A stretch of 64,000 bases of DNA. Source: JAFDZV01 sp035549015 (GTDB lineage: Bacteria; Bacteroidota; Ignavibacteria; OLB7). The stretch spans positions 1-64,000 of the forward strand of contig DASZRW010000111.1 in assembly GCA_035549015.1 (NCBI GenBank), read 5' to 3'. The notes beneath the pieces were generated by a model. It saw nothing but the letters and a program-made list of their open reading frames with translations, was not told the DNA's origin and did no database searches. The translations under genes and the position numbers were made by a program. This document shows, one piece after another, positions 24,571-33,358 of the stretch (its first letter is position 1; each line of letters starts with the position of its first letter).

Positions 24571-26031
24571 ATGATGAAGCACGCTTCGACCTTTGTGTAT
24601 GGTACCATTGTGGTTCTGTTGACCGGCACCGTTGCGCTCTACTCGGCACGGCGCTCCGCCGGCAATGCGCGATTGCTGATACTGCCGGCAGGCGTTGCAC
24701 CGGCATCGGCGGAGGCGGGGGAGCAGAACGGGGGTGGCGCCGGAACGGTTGCCAACGAGAGCCGCCATGCATTCGGCCGGGCGCCGATGAACCTGGCGGA
24801 GTTCGATGCGCGCTGGCCCATCTTTCGTTCGGGCAAACTGCTGTTCGACAGAAACTGGGGGCTTGCAACGCACGATGCCGCGGGCGGCCCGCCCGGCCCG
24901 ACACCTCTCGGGCCGGTCTATGATGCGGTATCATGCGCCGGATGCCACGTTCGCGACGGGCGCGGCCACCCTCCCTCATCAGCCGACGAGATTCCCGAGA
25001 CGATGGTTGTTCGCCTCAGTGTGATGACCGCGCACGGATCGGTGCCTCATCCGGTATACGGCCGCCAGCTTGGCTACTATCGCACCGACGGGAAGCCCGG
25101 GGAAGGAACGGTGAGTGTGTCGTACGTGGAGGTGAGCGGCGAATTCGCAGACGGCACGCCGTACACGTTGACGAAGCCGGTGTACGCCTTCGACCACATG
25201 GCGTACGGACCGATCGGGGAGCGGACGATGTACTCGCCCCGGGTTGCACAGCCGATTGCCGGGATCGGGTTGCTTGATGCGATTCCTGCAGCGGCGATTC
25301 TCGCGCATGCCGATCCGGATGACCGGGATCACGACGGCATCTCCGGCCGTCCGAACTATGTGACTGACGAGCGCACCGGCCAGACCATGCTTGGCCGTTT
25401 TGGATGGAAGGCCAACCAGCCGACGGTGGAGCAGCAGGTTGAGAATGCCTTTCAGTTCGACATCGGCATCATGCCATCGCATCCTGCGAGCGACGGCGCG
25501 TACGGTGGCGCGGCGAAGGACGGTGGCACGGCGAAGGACGTGACGCCGGAGATTACCGACGCGGAGTTGCGGAGCGTCTCGTTCTACACGCGGCTGGCGG
25601 CCGTCCCGGCACGGCGCGGCTGCAACGACCGTACGGTGCTGCGCGGAAAGGGGATCTTCCATGCCGTCGGCTGCGCGGGCTGCCATGTGCCGTCGTACAC
25701 CACCGGTGCTGTTGACGGGCTGCCGGAGCTGACGCATCAGACGATCTTCCCTTACACCGATCTCCTTCTGCACGACATGGGAGCCGAGCTTTCCGACAAC
25801 CGGCCGGACGGGCTGGCCGGCGGCGCCGAGTGGCGTACGCCGCCGCTCTGGGGGATCGGCCTCACCGCCGTAGTGAGCGGGCATACGCGGTTCCTGCACG
25901 ACGGCCGGGCGCGAAATCTGGAGGAGGCAATTCTATGGCATGGCGGCGAAGGAGCCGGCGCGCGCGATCTCTACAAGCGTCTTCCTCGCGACGATCGCGC
26001 GGCGCTGATCGCATTCCTGACGTCGCTGTAG
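24571..26031 (+). CDS. Exported diheme cytochrome-type oxidoreductase (DUF1111-like)
   Basis: The 486-residue protein has an N-terminal signal/anchor (about 8-25) and two haem c motifs CAGCH, at 122-126 and 368-372. The C-terminal pattern HTRFLHDGRARNLEEAILWH and the N-terminal GRAPMNLAEFDARWPIFRSG are typical of the DUF1111 'thiol oxidoreductase'/diheme oxidoreductase family related to MauG-type and cytochrome c peroxidases. Acidic DDRDHDGISGRPNYV resembles a calcium-binding stretch common in the family. It should act in the periplasm in electron transfer; homologues often sit beside imelysin-type iron-uptake proteins, but none is seen here. The Met codons at 24571 and 24574 are equivalent choices. 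Confidence 0.9.
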   Translation: MMKHASTFVYGTIVVLLTGTVALYSARRSAGNARLLILPAGVAPASAEAGEQNGGGAGTVANESRHAFGRAPMNLAEFDARWPIFRSGKLLFDRNWGLATHDAAGGPPGPTPLGPVYDAVSCAGCHVRDGRGHPPSSADEIPETMVVRLSVMTAHGSVPHPVYGRQLGYYRTDGKPGEGTVSVSYVEVSGEFADGTPYTLTKPVYAFDHMAYGPIGERTMYSPRVAQPIAGIGLLDAIPAAAILAHADPDDRDHDGISGRPNYVTDERTGQTMLGRFGWKANQPTVEQQVENAFQFDIGIMPSHPASDGAYGGAAKDGGTAKDVTPEITDAELRSVSFYTRLAAVPARRGCNDRTVLRGKGIFHAVGCAGCHVPSYTTGAVDGLPELTHQTIFPYTDLLLHDMGAELSDNRPDGLAGGAEWRTPPLWGIGLTAVVSGHTRFLHDGRARNLEEAILWHGGEGAGARDLYKRLPRDDRAALIAFLTSL

Positions 26032-26109
26032 GCGGGCGACGGTCCGTTCCGATCGCGAGCCGCGGCAGGGGCCGGGCGTAATCGAGGTTGCGGTTCGTGA
26101 GCGGGGCCG

Positions 26110-29100
26110 TTACGCCTCCTCCCACTGCATGCTGAGCCGGCTGGCCTCGGCGCGCCGGCCAAGAAGAACCAGGATGCTCTTCAGGCGCTCCGCGATCTCC
26201 TCATCGCCCGGCATCGATTCCAGCGCATGCCGGAGCAGCTCCTCCGCGCCGCTGGTATCACCGGCGTGCTGCAACTGCGTTGCCAGCCGCAGTACCAGCG
26301 ACCGGATGCGCGTCTCGAACTCCTCGCGCAATCCCTCGAACAACTCATCGTACAGGCCGGGGAAGGGGATCTCGCCGTTGGCGATGCGGAGCGCCTCGAG
26401 CAGCGCCTCGTTCGCGCGCGGAAGAAGCGCCTCGCGCATTGCCTCGTCTGCGGCATTCATTGCCGCATGTGCATCCAGCAGATCCACCTGCACGCGCACG
26501 GTATCCAACTGCGGCTTCCCACCACGGGTATCGATGGCATCGTGGTGCAGGAGATCGCGAAGGCGATGCACGCTTACGTTGATCGTGTTCCGTGCACCGT
26601 CCGGATCGCGCTCCTCGCCTGCAGCCCATGCCTGAAACTCGCGCGGCGTCAGCGGCTTCTTCAACATGCGATCGGCCACCAGCACGCCGAGCAACGTTCT
26701 GATGCGTGCGCCTCGCGGCCGCACCACCTCGCCCCCCGATGGCTTCACTTCGATCGTTCCGAACATCGAGAGCTTCACCACCGATTCGGTCTCCCGTTCG
26801 TGCGGTTCGGCCTGCACGCGGGGACGTTCCTGGGACCACTCGCTCCATTGCGCAAGTGTCGATGTATCCACGTGCCCCGCGCCGTAGTTCAGGAGCGGCG
26901 CGATGTACGCATACAGTCCGCGTTCGATGAACCATGTGCCGATCGATTCCACCATGGCGCCGATCTCCAGCGTTGCGGCAGTCGCGAGGTCCCATCCGCG
27001 CTCGCGCAGCGCGATGTTCGCCGCGTGGAGAACGATCAATGGATCCAGCATGTGCCGCATGCGGAGGCGCATGCGCAGGCAGCGCTCCCGTACCGCGGCC
27101 GCGGCCCGCTCCATGGTTGAGCCGGGATCAAGCACATCGGCCAGGAACGCCATGATACCGTCCTCGGCGAAGCTATCCTTCTCCAGACTTCCGGCCATTG
27201 TGAGAACGCGCTCCGCAGAGTCCTCGCTGGCAAGGAGGAGGAACAGGCCGATGATCTGCGCTCCCGCGGAGAGCGGAGTATCCGCCATGCGCACGGGGTG
27301 TTCGCCTATCCATCGATACTCGCCGCGCAGCAACGCCGCCAGTGCCAGCTCATCGTCGCAGTTGGAGCGGAACACCTGGCGCAGGTGCGGAGGACTGTGC
27401 TGGATAAGCGCCTCCAATGCCGTGCGGACGTCGTTCAAGTCGGCGCCGGAGGCAACCTCGCCGATCATGTACAACAGCCGGCAGTTGGTCGCCATGCCGG
27501 GGAGTCCCATCTCCTCCAGCTTGCGGGCGGCAACGAGCGTCTGCTCGCGGATCTCGCTCAGCCGCCCGATCTCCGCCATGAAGTTCACGATGTGCATGCG
27601 CGTGCCGGACGTGATGCGATCCTCGTCCGCGATGAGCGCGGCAACCGCGCGGCGCCGCTGGTCAACCTCCTCCGGGGTCTCGAACAGCTGCAGCATGCAG
27701 CCGGCCATGTCGTTCATGATGATCTGCCGCCGCTCGTCGTCCAGCAACACCCCTTCCCTGATCTCGTTCCAACGATTCTCCACCAGGCGCAGCGTACGAA
27801 CGTCGGAGAGCCCCTCGGCGATGTAGGCCACATCGCGGAGATAGAGCACGTGGCTCCGGTGGTACCGGACGTCGCTCCATCGCTCCACGATCTGCTGCAC
27901 CTCGTTCCACGTTTCGGGCGACATCGCGCTTTCGCCTCGTGCCGGATCGCGCTGCCGGTAGACGAATGCCAGTGCATGAATTCGGTCCGCTCCCTCCGCG
28001 GGGGTGGCCGGGTTGGCGGTCAGCTCCAGGAGCTCGTTCAACTGGCGGCTGAACTGCTCGGTGAACACGTTGCGGCGTTGAAGCCGGAGCTGGCAGCCGA
28101 GCACATCGATGCGGAGCGCGCGCGCCCCGGGATCGCCGGCCGGCGAAACCGAATCGCGCAGTATGCGCGCGCCGCACGCCGCGATGCGCTGGGCCTTGCG
28201 CCAGTCAGCCGTTGCATCGAGCATGTTTGCGATGTCCAGCGTCCTCTGAATCGCATCGGCCATCAGCTCGTTGAACGGACCGGGATCGCTGCGGCTCTCC
28301 TCCAGAAGCAGGAACGGCTGGGTGGAATAAAGCGGAAGCCCGGTGCCGATCACCCTGACGAGAAGACTCGCGTCCACATCGGCGCGATCGATGAAGTAGT
28401 GATGCAGGAGCGTGTGCGTGTAGGCGAGCAGCGGGTCCGTGCTGCGAATCCTGCCAAGCACCGCAACGGGCGTGTCCGTATGTGCGATGATGCCCTTGGT
28501 GATAAGACGAAGAAGATCGGCCTCGTCCACGATTGCCGCCGCCGTCTCGTGAGCGAACACCTCGCCGAGCACGGCCAGCCGCTCCGCGGCGATTCGTTCC
28601 TCGGGAAGCAGGTGGGCGATCATTCCCTCGGAAAGGATCTTCATCGCAGGACCGATCATCTGTTCGATCGGAACATTGCTGCGCGGGTTGTCGCCGGGTT
28701 CGGCATCATCGAACAGCCCGAAGCGGAGCGCGCTGCGGAGCGCCGAACGGAGTGCGAGAGGGTTGCCCGTGGTAACGGCGTGCAGTTCCAGGGCAAGCGC
28801 CGGACTCGCGATGTGCCCCATGTTTGCGATCATCGCGCGGATCTGTTCGGGGGTCAGGCCGCCCAGCGTCATGCGATGCGTGATCACATCATCCACTACC
28901 GGCGCTATCTGAAGTTCCACCGGCCGTGCCGTGAGGATGCAGAGGATCTGTTCCTCCACGAGCCGCGAAAGGAGCCGCTGCGTCTCCGCCCTGTTCTCCG
29001 CCGCAAGCAGATGCACGTCCTCGATCACCACCAGTGTGCGACGGACGCGCGCAACGCGGCCGATCGCATGCGCAACGGCGTCGATGGTTCGATCATCCGC

Positions 29101-29406
29101 GATGCGTGCTGCCGGGAGGTTGAGCGAGAGCTGCCAGAGCGCATGAACGAGCGGCTCCACGAGCGATGTGGACGACTCCGGATAGAGCTTTACCTGTATC
29201 ACGGAGCCGCGCAGCAGTGAGACACGCCGGGCGAGTTCCTCCATCAGCCTGCTCTTGCCGATTCCCGCCTCTCCGCTCAGCAACAGAGCCAGCATGCCCG
29301 GCGCATCATCTGTGGCTCGCCACAGGTCCACCAGGTTCTGCAATTCCGAGTCCCTGCCGACAAACGGCAGTGCGGCGTTCTGTGTAACGGCGCGTAGCGT
29401 TTCCAT
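26110..29406 (-). CDS. Giant AAA ATPase/winged-helix/BTAD regulator 1
   Basis: This 1098-residue cytoplasmic protein opens with an ATPase module: LPFVGRDSE, Walker A SGEAGIGKS (45-52) and Walker B LVVIEDV (125-131), followed by the AAA lid-like segment with GNPLALRSALRSALR. A long helical, TPR-like middle covers about 300-860. The C-terminus (from about 870) holds an OmpR-type winged helix (LSMFGTIEVKPSG, RNTINVSVHRLRDLL) and a bacterial transcriptional activator domain (VDLLDAHAAMNAADEAMREA, then TPR-like helices). SARP regulators have these domains at the N-terminus, so the order is reversed and resembles LAL/MalT logic. It is a paralogue of the gene at 34175. Phased direct repeats lie in its upstream region (29592-29650). 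Confidence 0.88.
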   Translation of the reverse strand: METLRAVTQNAALPFVGRDSELQNLVDLWRATDDAPGMLALLLSGEAGIGKSRLMEELARRVSLLRGSVIQVKLYPESSTSLVEPLVHALWQLSLNLPAARIADDRTIDAVAHAIGRVARVRRTLVVIEDVHLLAAENRAETQRLLSRLVEEQILCILTARPVELQIAPVVDDVITHRMTLGGLTPEQIRAMIANMGHIASPALALELHAVTTGNPLALRSALRSALRFGLFDDAEPGDNPRSNVPIEQMIGPAMKILSEGMIAHLLPEERIAAERLAVLGEVFAHETAAAIVDEADLLRLITKGIIAHTDTPVAVLGRIRSTDPLLAYTHTLLHHYFIDRADVDASLLVRVIGTGLPLYSTQPFLLLEESRSDPGPFNELMADAIQRTLDIANMLDATADWRKAQRIAACGARILRDSVSPAGDPGARALRIDVLGCQLRLQRRNVFTEQFSRQLNELLELTANPATPAEGADRIHALAFVYRQRDPARGESAMSPETWNEVQQIVERWSDVRYHRSHVLYLRDVAYIAEGLSDVRTLRLVENRWNEIREGVLLDDERRQIIMNDMAGCMLQLFETPEEVDQRRRAVAALIADEDRITSGTRMHIVNFMAEIGRLSEIREQTLVAARKLEEMGLPGMATNCRLLYMIGEVASGADLNDVRTALEALIQHSPPHLRQVFRSNCDDELALAALLRGEYRWIGEHPVRMADTPLSAGAQIIGLFLLLASEDSAERVLTMAGSLEKDSFAEDGIMAFLADVLDPGSTMERAAAAVRERCLRMRLRMRHMLDPLIVLHAANIALRERGWDLATAATLEIGAMVESIGTWFIERGLYAYIAPLLNYGAGHVDTSTLAQWSEWSQERPRVQAEPHERETESVVKLSMFGTIEVKPSGGEVVRPRGARIRTLLGVLVADRMLKKPLTPREFQAWAAGEERDPDGARNTINVSVHRLRDLLHHDAIDTRGGKPQLDTVRVQVDLLDAHAAMNAADEAMREALLPRANEALLEALRIANGEIPFPGLYDELFEGLREEFETRIRSLVLRLATQLQHAGDTSGAEELLRHALESMPGDEEIAERLKSILVLLGRRAEASRLSMQWEEA

Positions 29407-30052
29407 GCGACAATTGATTCGATGCTCGCCCGATTCTCGTCATGCGTTCCGGATTGGCGGCGCAGTGCGGATTCCGGATCGAATATCCGGCTTTACGGGC
29501 GAACGTCCATGATAAAAGAGATGGAACTCCGGAGAGATGGTCAGTTGCCGGCAACGGTGCGGGTGGCGGACCGGTTATCAGCCATTGTTCCGCAACTGTA
29601 AGCACGGTAGTTCGCGACTGCAAGCGCTGGGGGACCAATCGTAAGCGCGATGCCGTACATTGTACAACGAAGATCAACGCTGCGAAGATGAACATAACCC
29701 TCGGCGGCGTTGCTTGTTACGCGTGGCGTCCCCAGCGCCAGTGCCATGCCCCCACGTCCGTTGAAACGCTAGCCATTCGGATCGATTCGCGAACCCGTTG
29801 AATGCAGGTGCGCCGCGTGCAGGTGTGCATGGTGCATCGGCCGGGAGGGAATCACCGGACGTCTGTGGGGTGATCGTACTGGAACCACAACCGGTTCATA
29901 GACACTCGGATCAACAAACCATAACGACGGCGAGGCATCGCCATGCGCTGTGCCGTGCAACGGGAAAATTCTGTCATTCCCCGTCTGCATGCATCGCGTT
30001 GGCCGTGCATTGACCGGACACTGTATCATTGCAATTCGGGAGAGGAAAGAAA
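29407..30052. other. Divergent regulatory region between BTAD regulator 1 and T9SS gene
   Basis: No gene is supported in these 646 bases. The notable content is three phased direct repeats at 29592-29650. A ribosome site for the plus-strand gene is at 30038-30049. Confidence 0.5.
29592..29650. promoter_or_regulatory. Three phased direct repeats, possible BTAD operator
   Basis: GCAACTGTAAGCACGG, GCGACTGCAAGCGCTG and CCAATCGTAAGCGCGA follow one another with their AAGC cores 22 and 21 bases apart, that is two DNA turns. SARP/BTAD-family proteins are known to bind direct heptamer repeats spaced 11 or 22 bp. The site lies about 190 bases from the regulator start. Function is inferred. Confidence 0.45.
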
Positions 30053-31918
30053 ATGATTGCAGGTATGCATCGCATCGTTCGCAGAACCGTGCTTCTGCTG
30101 GCGGTCACCATTGGCTTCGCGGCTGCGGCCGGGGAGTTGCACGGGCAGGGTTTCCAGGATGTGTATGGCTCCAGTCCATGCCGTGAGGCTGGGCGTGGAG
30201 GCGTGCTGCAGCTGCCGGGCGGCGGATATATCGCCGTGGGAGAGACGTTCATCGCGCCAACCGGAGCGTGCGGCACATCCGATATCTATATCGTGCGGAC
30301 GAATGCGAACGGCACGAACTTCTGGTCCGGGACGTACAACATCGGCGGCAACGATTCGGCAACCAGCGTGATTCTCAGCGCGCTGAATCCGAACGTCATC
30401 TACGTGTGCGGCGTCACGCAGAACCTCGGCGGATCGTGCGTGGTTTCGCGCGACGGCTTCATCATGCGTGTGGATATCACAACGGGTGCGGCCGTTGCGT
30501 TTACGTTCGGTTCCAACCGCGACGAGATCTTCTATGATATCGTGGAGGCAACCGGTGGGGACAATGTCACCACGCATGCCGGCGATCTCATCGCCGTCGG
30601 CTCCACCACGAACGCATCCGGCACCGGCCGCGACGGCTACATCGTGCGCGTCACGGCCGGGCTCGGCATCATCTGGGGCCGTCAGTACGGCGGCACGGCG
30701 AGTGCGGATGAGTATTTCCTCGGCGTCGCGGAGGCGCCGCTCAACTCGCCGCCGAACGTGGCTCCGGATATCGTGGCGGTTGGTGCAACCAACACCACCG
30801 GCGCCGGCAACTACGATGCATTGGTTGCGCGGGTCAGCGGCCAGAACGGTCTGGACGGCGCGGCGCCACAGAACATCGCGGTGTTCGGCGCCGCGCGGAA
30901 CGAGGAGGCTCGCTCCGTCCGCCAGCTCCGGGTGGGTGCATCCGCCGGCACGCTCGCGGTGGTTGGATACAGCGACTCGCGGCCGGCCCCCAATGCCGGC
31001 CTGGAGAGCTTCCTGATGCGGCTGCAGGGCGACCCCTGCGGAACACCGATCTGCGAGCGCTACTTCGGCGACAATGCCAACGGTATCGACGGCGCCCGCT
31101 GCGTGCGTGAGGTGCCTGCCGGTGCGCCGGCGGGGATGACGCCGGGCAATCTCATCGTCACCGGCACCACGGCACTCGGCGGCGGCACCGTCACCGGCAA
31201 CAACGTCTACCTCGCCGAGTTCAGCGGATGCAGCCTCGTTACCGGCACCGAGGCCTACGGCGGCAACGGTTTCGACGAGGGATGGTCCGTCAACATCGCC
31301 ACGCATGCAACCAGCAGTGAGACGCCGGGCTACATCATCTGCGGATACACGCAGAGCGCATCGCTGATCGGAGCCGATCCGCAGCAGCTCTATCTGATCA
31401 AGACCCGCACCAACAAGCTGAGCGGTTGCAATGAAGTCGCCATTCTGTTCAGCGACGCGGCCGCGCAGTTCAGCCAGCACTGCATCGACATGGTGAACAC
31501 GTCGCTCACGCCGAACTGCGGCCGTTCAACGGCGCGCGTCCTGCTGAACATCTTCAATCAGCTCTGCTTCGCTCCGATGGCGCGGCAGGGAGACGGCGGA
31601 ACCAGTGACGGCGTTGCCGGCGTGGAGTCACCCTCCACAATCAGTCTCAACGCGCATTCGGCACGCTTCTATCCGAACCCGGTTACCGCCGGGGCGCCGA
31701 TGAACGTGCGGTTCGAACTGCCGGTTGCCTCGCAGGTGACGGTGACGGTAAGCGATATCCTTGGCAACACGATCTACGGCAACACGGCGGCCTATGAGGC
31801 CGGCTCCGCGCTGCACGTGATCAACACGGCCGGATGGGCCAGCGGCAGGTACATCGTCAACATCTCCGCGCCGGGCACGACGCCGTACGCCACGGTGGTC
31901 TCCGTGGTAGGACGATAA
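30053..31918 (+). CDS. T9SS-exported repeat protein
   Basis: The 621-residue protein starts at 30053 after GGGAGAGGAAAG and has a signal peptide (LLLAVTIGFAAAAGELHGQ). The body (about 35-470) is made of repeats of the kind GGYIAVGETF, GDLIAVGSTTNASGTGRDGY, LIVTGTTALGGG and GYIICGYTQSA, which suggest beta-propeller-like blades as in exported 'SBBP/delta-60'-style proteins. The last 85 residues are a type IX secretion sorting domain: ARFYPNPVTAGAPMNVRFEL, VTVTVSDILGNTIY and SGRYIVNI. The product should cross the outer membrane through the T9SS. Ligand or function is unknown. It is divergent from BTAD regulator 1. Confidence 0.85.
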   Translation: MIAGMHRIVRRTVLLLAVTIGFAAAAGELHGQGFQDVYGSSPCREAGRGGVLQLPGGGYIAVGETFIAPTGACGTSDIYIVRTNANGTNFWSGTYNIGGNDSATSVILSALNPNVIYVCGVTQNLGGSCVVSRDGFIMRVDITTGAAVAFTFGSNRDEIFYDIVEATGGDNVTTHAGDLIAVGSTTNASGTGRDGYIVRVTAGLGIIWGRQYGGTASADEYFLGVAEAPLNSPPNVAPDIVAVGATNTTGAGNYDALVARVSGQNGLDGAAPQNIAVFGAARNEEARSVRQLRVGASAGTLAVVGYSDSRPAPNAGLESFLMRLQGDPCGTPICERYFGDNANGIDGARCVREVPAGAPAGMTPGNLIVTGTTALGGGTVTGNNVYLAEFSGCSLVTGTEAYGGNGFDEGWSVNIATHATSSETPGYIICGYTQSASLIGADPQQLYLIKTRTNKLSGCNEVAILFSDAAAQFSQHCIDMVNTSLTPNCGRSTARVLLNIFNQLCFAPMARQGDGGTSDGVAGVESPSTISLNAHSARFYPNPVTAGAPMNVRFELPVASQVTVTVSDILGNTIYGNTAAYEAGSALHVINTAGWASGRYIVNISAPGTTPYATVVSVVGR

Positions 31919-31947
31919 CGGGAGGCCTGCTCCCGAGCGGAGCAGGT

Positions 31948-32012
31948 GCGGACCGCCGGTGCGGACCGCCGGTGCGGACCGTCGGCGCGGACCGCCGGCG
32001 CGGACCGCCGGC
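31948..32012. repeat. 13-bp tandem repeat, five copies
   Basis: The unit GCGGACCGCCGGT (last base T or C, one copy with GTCGG) is repeated five times without gaps just after the T9SS gene. Units are 31948-31960, 31961-31973, 31974-31986, 31987-31999 and 32000-32012. Copy number may vary between strains. Confidence 0.9.
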
Positions 32013-32031
32013 GCAGGCAGATGCATGGAAT

Positions 32032-32063
32032 GCCCCGGGGGTGTCACAACCTTCGGGGCGTTT
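32032..32063 (+). terminator. Terminator-like hairpin after the T9SS gene
   Basis: GCCCCGGGG and CTTCGGGGC pair imperfectly around a short loop and are followed by GTTTCC. It is about 110 bases past the stop of the T9SS gene. Confidence 0.45.
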
Positions 32064-32344
32064 CCTCGCCGCAGCTTCCATGCCGCGGCGTGATCTACCC
32101 TGTTGAATGCGGCCGGTGCGCCGTTCGATGACGATGAAATGGAGGCCGTCGGCAAACTGAAATTGCGGTCTGCGGAAACTGTAATCATCTGCCGGTAGAT
32201 TGAACGCATTGTTTCTCACGATCATCGTCGATGGGAAATCGGCCGGCGCTTCCGGTCCCTGCGTGGAGGCGAGGCCAACGAAGATTGTGCAAGGAGGAGA
32301 TTGCACGTCCCACAATGAGAGAGAAGGGACTGACGCATGATGGG

Positions 32345-32392
32345 GGCGCCCGCGTACCCTGCCAGCGATGGCTGGTGCCGCGGGCGCCTTTA
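32345..32392 (+). terminator. Rho-independent-like terminator
   Basis: GGCGCCCGCG (32345-32354) and CGCGGGCGCC (32379-32388) form a perfect 10-bp stem followed by TTTAT. The 24-nt loop holds a further small stem (CCAGC / GCTGG). It is 430 bases from any upstream coding gene, so what it terminates is unclear. Confidence 0.55.
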
Positions 32393-32586
32393 TGTTGCCG
32401 CCGCCTGCTCGCCGCATTGCTCTGCGGCGGGCATCACAACCGGAACACCGGGTGTTGCATTGTTCGGCTTCACACCGGGCCTCCCGGGAACATGCATGTA
32501 TTGTATATCGGATCGTTGCCGGGAGATGATCGCGGCGCATGGATCGATCGGTGAGTGATGGAGCGGGGAAACGGAGATGGTGATGC

Positions 32587-33093
32587 GTGTGCATGGTTCA
32601 ATCAACCAATATTCAGACGGAGGAGACAGTGGACCCATTGGAACCGATAGCCGGAATCTCGCTCGAACAGTATGCCGAGTTGAGCGCGAAGATGTCGAAC
32701 TGCGGCGGCGATCTCGAAGTGTGCGTGCAGATCGCGGCGGAGAACGGCGTTGATCGCGCTACCTGGGAGGCCGCAATGAACGGATGGAATGCGCGGATGT
32801 ACGATCCGGCAACGGCCAGCGCCGTTGTGATGGCCTACTATCCGCTGCACCAGGCGGCGATGAAGCAGTTCGCTCCGCCGCCGCCGGAGATCGCCTACGA
32901 ACAGTACGTGACGATGTATGCCACGGTGATGAAGAAGGGGGAGCAGACGATGTTCGATTCGTACAATGTCACACCACAGCAGTGGAGCCAGATCTCCGGC
33001 GACTGGGTAGGGAAGCTGACGTCGGACAAGGCCCTGGCCGACAAGTTCACCAAGGACGCGCTCGCGGAGATGGATCGTATCGCCGCCGGCTGA
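32587..33093 (+). CDS. Small acidic conserved protein (DUF6620-like)
   Basis: The 168-residue soluble protein has no signal peptide. Its N-terminal half reads DPLEPIAGISLEQYAELSAK then CGGDLEVCVQIAAENGVDRA and WEAAMNGWNARMYD, a pattern I associate with a small conserved family of unknown function (DUF6620-like) in Bacteroidota and other phyla. The rest is helical and Met/Gln-rich. The start is uncertain: GTG at 32587 lies 11 bases from GGAGATG, while the ATG at 32593 is equally in frame. It precedes the globin gene on the same strand but is separated from it by a terminator. Confidence 0.75.
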   Translation: MCMVQSTNIQTEETVDPLEPIAGISLEQYAELSAKMSNCGGDLEVCVQIAAENGVDRATWEAAMNGWNARMYDPATASAVVMAYYPLHQAAMKQFAPPPPEIAYEQYVTMYATVMKKGEQTMFDSYNVTPQQWSQISGDWVGKLTSDKALADKFTKDALAEMDRIAAG

Positions 33094-33122
33094 AGCAGCC
33101 GATACCAACCGGAAGCAGTTGC

Positions 33123-33160
33123 AACGGGGATGCCCGCGCCGGCGCGCAGGCATCCCCGTT
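33123..33160 (+). terminator. Terminator hairpin after the DUF6620-like gene
   Basis: AACGGGGATGCC (33123-33134) and GGCATCCCCGTT (33149-33160) form a perfect 12-bp stem enclosing the self-complementary CGCGCCGGCGCG. It begins 30 bases past the stop. Confidence 0.8.
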
Positions 33161-33216
33161 CTGCAGTGTGCCGTTGGCACACCGGCATGTGCGGCGTTGC
33201 GCTCGGACATGGTGTC

Positions 33217-33298
33217 CGGAGAATCGATTCGGCGCCCGGCGGAAACCGGTTCGGCCCCGCTCGATAATCGCTGAGTCTATCTTGGTGCATCGACTGAT
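33217..33298. promoter_or_regulatory. 22-bp-phased AATCGC-like repeats upstream of globin
   Basis: An exact GATAATCGC, the repeat motif of the promoter of BTAD regulator 2 (37512-37562), occurs at 33263-33271. At exact 22-bp steps from its AATCGC core lie weaker copies: AATCGA (33222), AACCGG (33244) and CATCGA (33288). This suggests a degenerate BTAD operator controlling the globin gene. Only the exact copy is strong evidence. Confidence 0.4.
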
Positions 33299-33315
33299 CC
33301 GCCGGCCGGCGGATC
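33296..33315. promoter_or_regulatory. Perfect 20-bp palindrome upstream of globin
   Basis: GATCCGCCGG is followed directly by its exact inverse CCGGCGGATC, ending 43 bases before the globin ATG. The position suits an operator or a leader hairpin. Which protein binds is unknown. Confidence 0.5.
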
Positions 33316-33358
33316 GGCATCACGAGGAACTCAACCAACAGGAAAGGATATCCGGACA

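Larger units (their letters stand above)
31919..32586. other. Long spacer with tandem repeats and two terminator-like hairpins
   Basis: No gene is supported in these 668 bases. It contains a 13-bp tandem repeat (31948-32012), two GC-rich hairpins (32032-32063 and 32345-32392) and an AGGAGGAG at about 32301 that is not followed by a convincing reading frame. The stretch between the hairpins could encode a small RNA ending at the second, but there is no direct evidence. Confidence 0.5.

Noticed and set aside
27298..29220. A 640-codon plus-strand frame opposite BTAD regulator 1, and a similar one at 35039-37516 opposite regulator 2
   Set aside because: Both mirror the biased codons of the real genes, have no recognisable domains, and lack ribosome sites.
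31948..32012. CRISPR-like array
   Set aside because: The 13-bp units are contiguous without spacers, and no cas gene is present in the window.
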